Assembly: GCF_011299555.1 (NCBI RefSeq)
Contig: NZ_CP049857.1
Coordinates: forward strand, 2,170,001 to 2,234,000
Length of the DNA: 64,000 nt
Direction of reading: 5' to 3'
Source of the DNA: Dysgonomonas sp. HDW5A
GTDB lineage: Bacteria; Bacteroidota; Bacteroidia; Bacteroidales; Dysgonomonadaceae
Positions 62,934-64,000 of this stretch are shown in pieces (the stretch's first letter is position 1; the number at the start of each line of letters is the position of its first letter). Made by a program: the position numbers and the translations under genes. The notes under the pieces were generated by a model that saw nothing but the letters and a program-made list of their open reading frames with translations, did no database searches and had not been told where the DNA came from.

Positions 62934-63773
62934 TTATCCCTCGATATTAATTCTTTTTACTTCTATTTCCTTATTTAGAAATATGGATGCAGATTCTTTG
63001 AATTTGGATGCAGATTCTGTTGTGTAGTATTGAGTATTACCATTCTTAGTACAAGAATCCTCTATTTCAGGATGACGGCTGAGGTAGTTTTCAAGGCTCT
63101 CTGCAACATATGTACCTTGTGATAGTATTTGTAGCCCTGATGGTGCGTATTGCTTGATTTTATTGATTAAAAGCGGGTAATGAGTACATCCTAATATAAG
63201 TGTATCAATCTCCTTATCCGAATTAAGAATACTATCCAGATCTTTCTTTATAAAATAATCAGCACCTTCCGTGTTGAATTCATTGTTTTCAACAATGGGT
63301 ACCCACATAGGGCATGCATGGGAGTTTACTATAATATCTGGGTGTAATTTACTTATCTCAATTGAATATGATTCGGATTGTATTGTTCCCGGAGTTCCTA
63401 CAATACCAATATGGCGTGTTTTGGTAATATTACCAATAATTTCGGCAGTAGGGCGTATTATTCCGAGTACTCTTTTGTTCGGGTTTATATAGGGTAGGTC
63501 ATTCTGCTGTATCGTTCTGAGCGCTTTTGCTGATGCTGTATTGCATGCCAGTATAACAAGGTTACATCCTTGATCAAAGAGGGCTAAAACGGCTTGTTTG
63601 GTGAATTCGTAAACGACATCAAAGGATCTTGTTCCATAAGGAGCTCTGGAGTTATCTCCTAAATAAATATAATCGTATTGGGGAAGTAATTTCTGTATTT
63701 CAGAAAGTATAGTTAATCCTCCGTATCCTGAGTCGAATACTCCTATTGGTCCTGGAATAAGTTCTTTTTTCAT
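62934..63773 (-). CDS. murI: Glutamate racemase
   Basis: Supplies D-glutamate for peptidoglycan. The 279-residue protein has PIGVFDSGYGGLTILSEIQK, YLGDNSRAPYG, the catalytic Cys77 in LVILACNTASAKAL and the second in LILGCTHYPLL. All are intact. It follows the ompH gene on the minus strand with a gap of 45 bases, the usual order in Bacteroidetes. Confidence 0.96.
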   Translation of the reverse strand: MKKELIPGPIGVFDSGYGGLTILSEIQKLLPQYDYIYLGDNSRAPYGTRSFDVVYEFTKQAVLALFDQGCNLVILACNTASAKALRTIQQNDLPYINPNKRVLGIIRPTAEIIGNITKTRHIGIVGTPGTIQSESYSIEISKLHPDIIVNSHACPMWVPIVENNEFNTEGADYFIKKDLDSILNSDKEIDTLILGCTHYPLLINKIKQYAPSGLQILSQGTYVAESLENYLSRHPEIEDSCTKNGNTQYYTTESASKFKESASIFLNKEIEVKRINIEG

Positions 63774-63818
63774 AAATAGGCCTCTTTTCGAATAGAGACA
63801 TTTAAGAAGTTTGGGTAT

Positions 63819-64000
63819 TTATCTTCGTGTTTGCTGTAGTTTAGCTTTTACCATTGGGTTTGCATCTATCGCATTGGGGGTTATAAATGCAATTGTAGGA
63901 TTTGCCATATCGTATATGCAAGTGAATCCTTGCTCAATACCTACTTGATTAACTGCTTCTTTAAGTCTTTCTTTAAGAGGGGCAATCAATTGTGCTTCTT
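63819..64000 (-). CDS. OmpH/Skp family outer membrane chaperone, C-terminal part
   Basis: The last 60 codons of a gene that continues beyond the window. The reading (EAQLIAPLKERLKEAVNQVG, then IYDMANPTIAFITPNAIDAN) matches the C-terminus of OmpH/Skp proteins of Bacteroidetes. Skp proteins hold outer membrane proteins soluble in the periplasm and are often encoded next to bamA and murI. Only the end is seen. Confidence 0.85.
   Translation of the reverse strand, partial: EAQLIAPLKERLKEAVNQVGIEQGFTCIYDMANPTIAFITPNAIDANPMVKAKLQQTRR

Overview
The window is a chromosomal segment of a low-GC member of the Bacteroidales, most like Dysgonomonas. Several features support this. There is an lpxC-fabZ fusion next to lpxA and lpxD. 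A nucleoside kinase carries the C-terminal tail typical of Bacteroidales. The ftsX / DUF3098 / uppP / truB / queA cluster and the ompH / murI order are conserved in the phylum. A Type IX secretion sorting domain, a DUF3836 protein and a xylose operon with a Nudix-type regulator are present. Several promoters fit the Bacteroidetes form (TTG-like -33 box, TAnnTTTG -7 box). Nearly every gene is ordinary housekeeping. I see no rRNA, tRNA, CRISPR array, intact insertion sequence or prophage.

Layout. 1-3.3 kb: nucleoside kinase tail, rplS, dnaG. 3.3-9.0 kb (minus): purD, a membrane protein, lpxD, lpxC-fabZ and lpxA, mostly early lipid A synthesis. 9.2-17.7 kb: a dicarboxylate/glutamate-type symporter, an unknown secreted protein, ribE, a PDZ protein, an ABC-F ATPase, a TIGR01777 epimerase and tspO. 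17.8-28.9 kb (plus): leuS, YitT, SDR, flippase, Ig-like lipoprotein, DUF3108, ahcY, DUF488. 29.2-34.5 kb: xylose utilisation (Nudix regulator, xylB, xylA, xylE). 34.7-38.9 kb (minus): ftsX to queA. 39.2-45.2 kb: a lone sufB, a MACPF lipoprotein, tyrA and an Omp85-type barrel. 45.3-49.5 kb (minus): pheA, an aminotransferase, a GNAT and DAHP synthase/chorismate mutase, with tyrA further downstream. 50.2-57.5 kb: dus, DUF3836, two PspC proteins around a PadR regulator, argS with a large insertion, and an HU protein. 57.7-62.8 kb (plus): two rhomboids, a membrane EEP phosphohydrolase, queD, queE, rnz and a tiny T9SS-tail protein. 62.9-64 kb (minus): murI and the end of an ompH gene.

The most interesting signals are regulatory. 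(1) The leader of the phenylalanine/tyrosine operon (about 49304-49490, minus) has a promoter and an 18-codon ORF with 11 Phe/Tyr codons. Mutually exclusive hairpins follow, the last being a terminator with a U-tract. This is a complete ribosome-mediated attenuator. (2) A family of short interspersed elements with the palindromic core AAGGTCTGAGACCTT occurs at least 14 times, only at gene boundaries. Several copies sit in 5' leaders, and in four genes the element begins at the TAA stop codon. (3) A second family with GTAGGGGCG ends occurs three times, and each gap in the xylose cluster holds a repeat. (4) A 23-bp palindrome upstream of the Nudix regulator is a candidate operator. At the protein level the notable items are a MACPF/beta-prism lipoprotein, an argS insertion of about 120 residues, an ABC-F protein with only one intact composite ATP site, and a secreted protein that is almost only a T9SS sorting domain.
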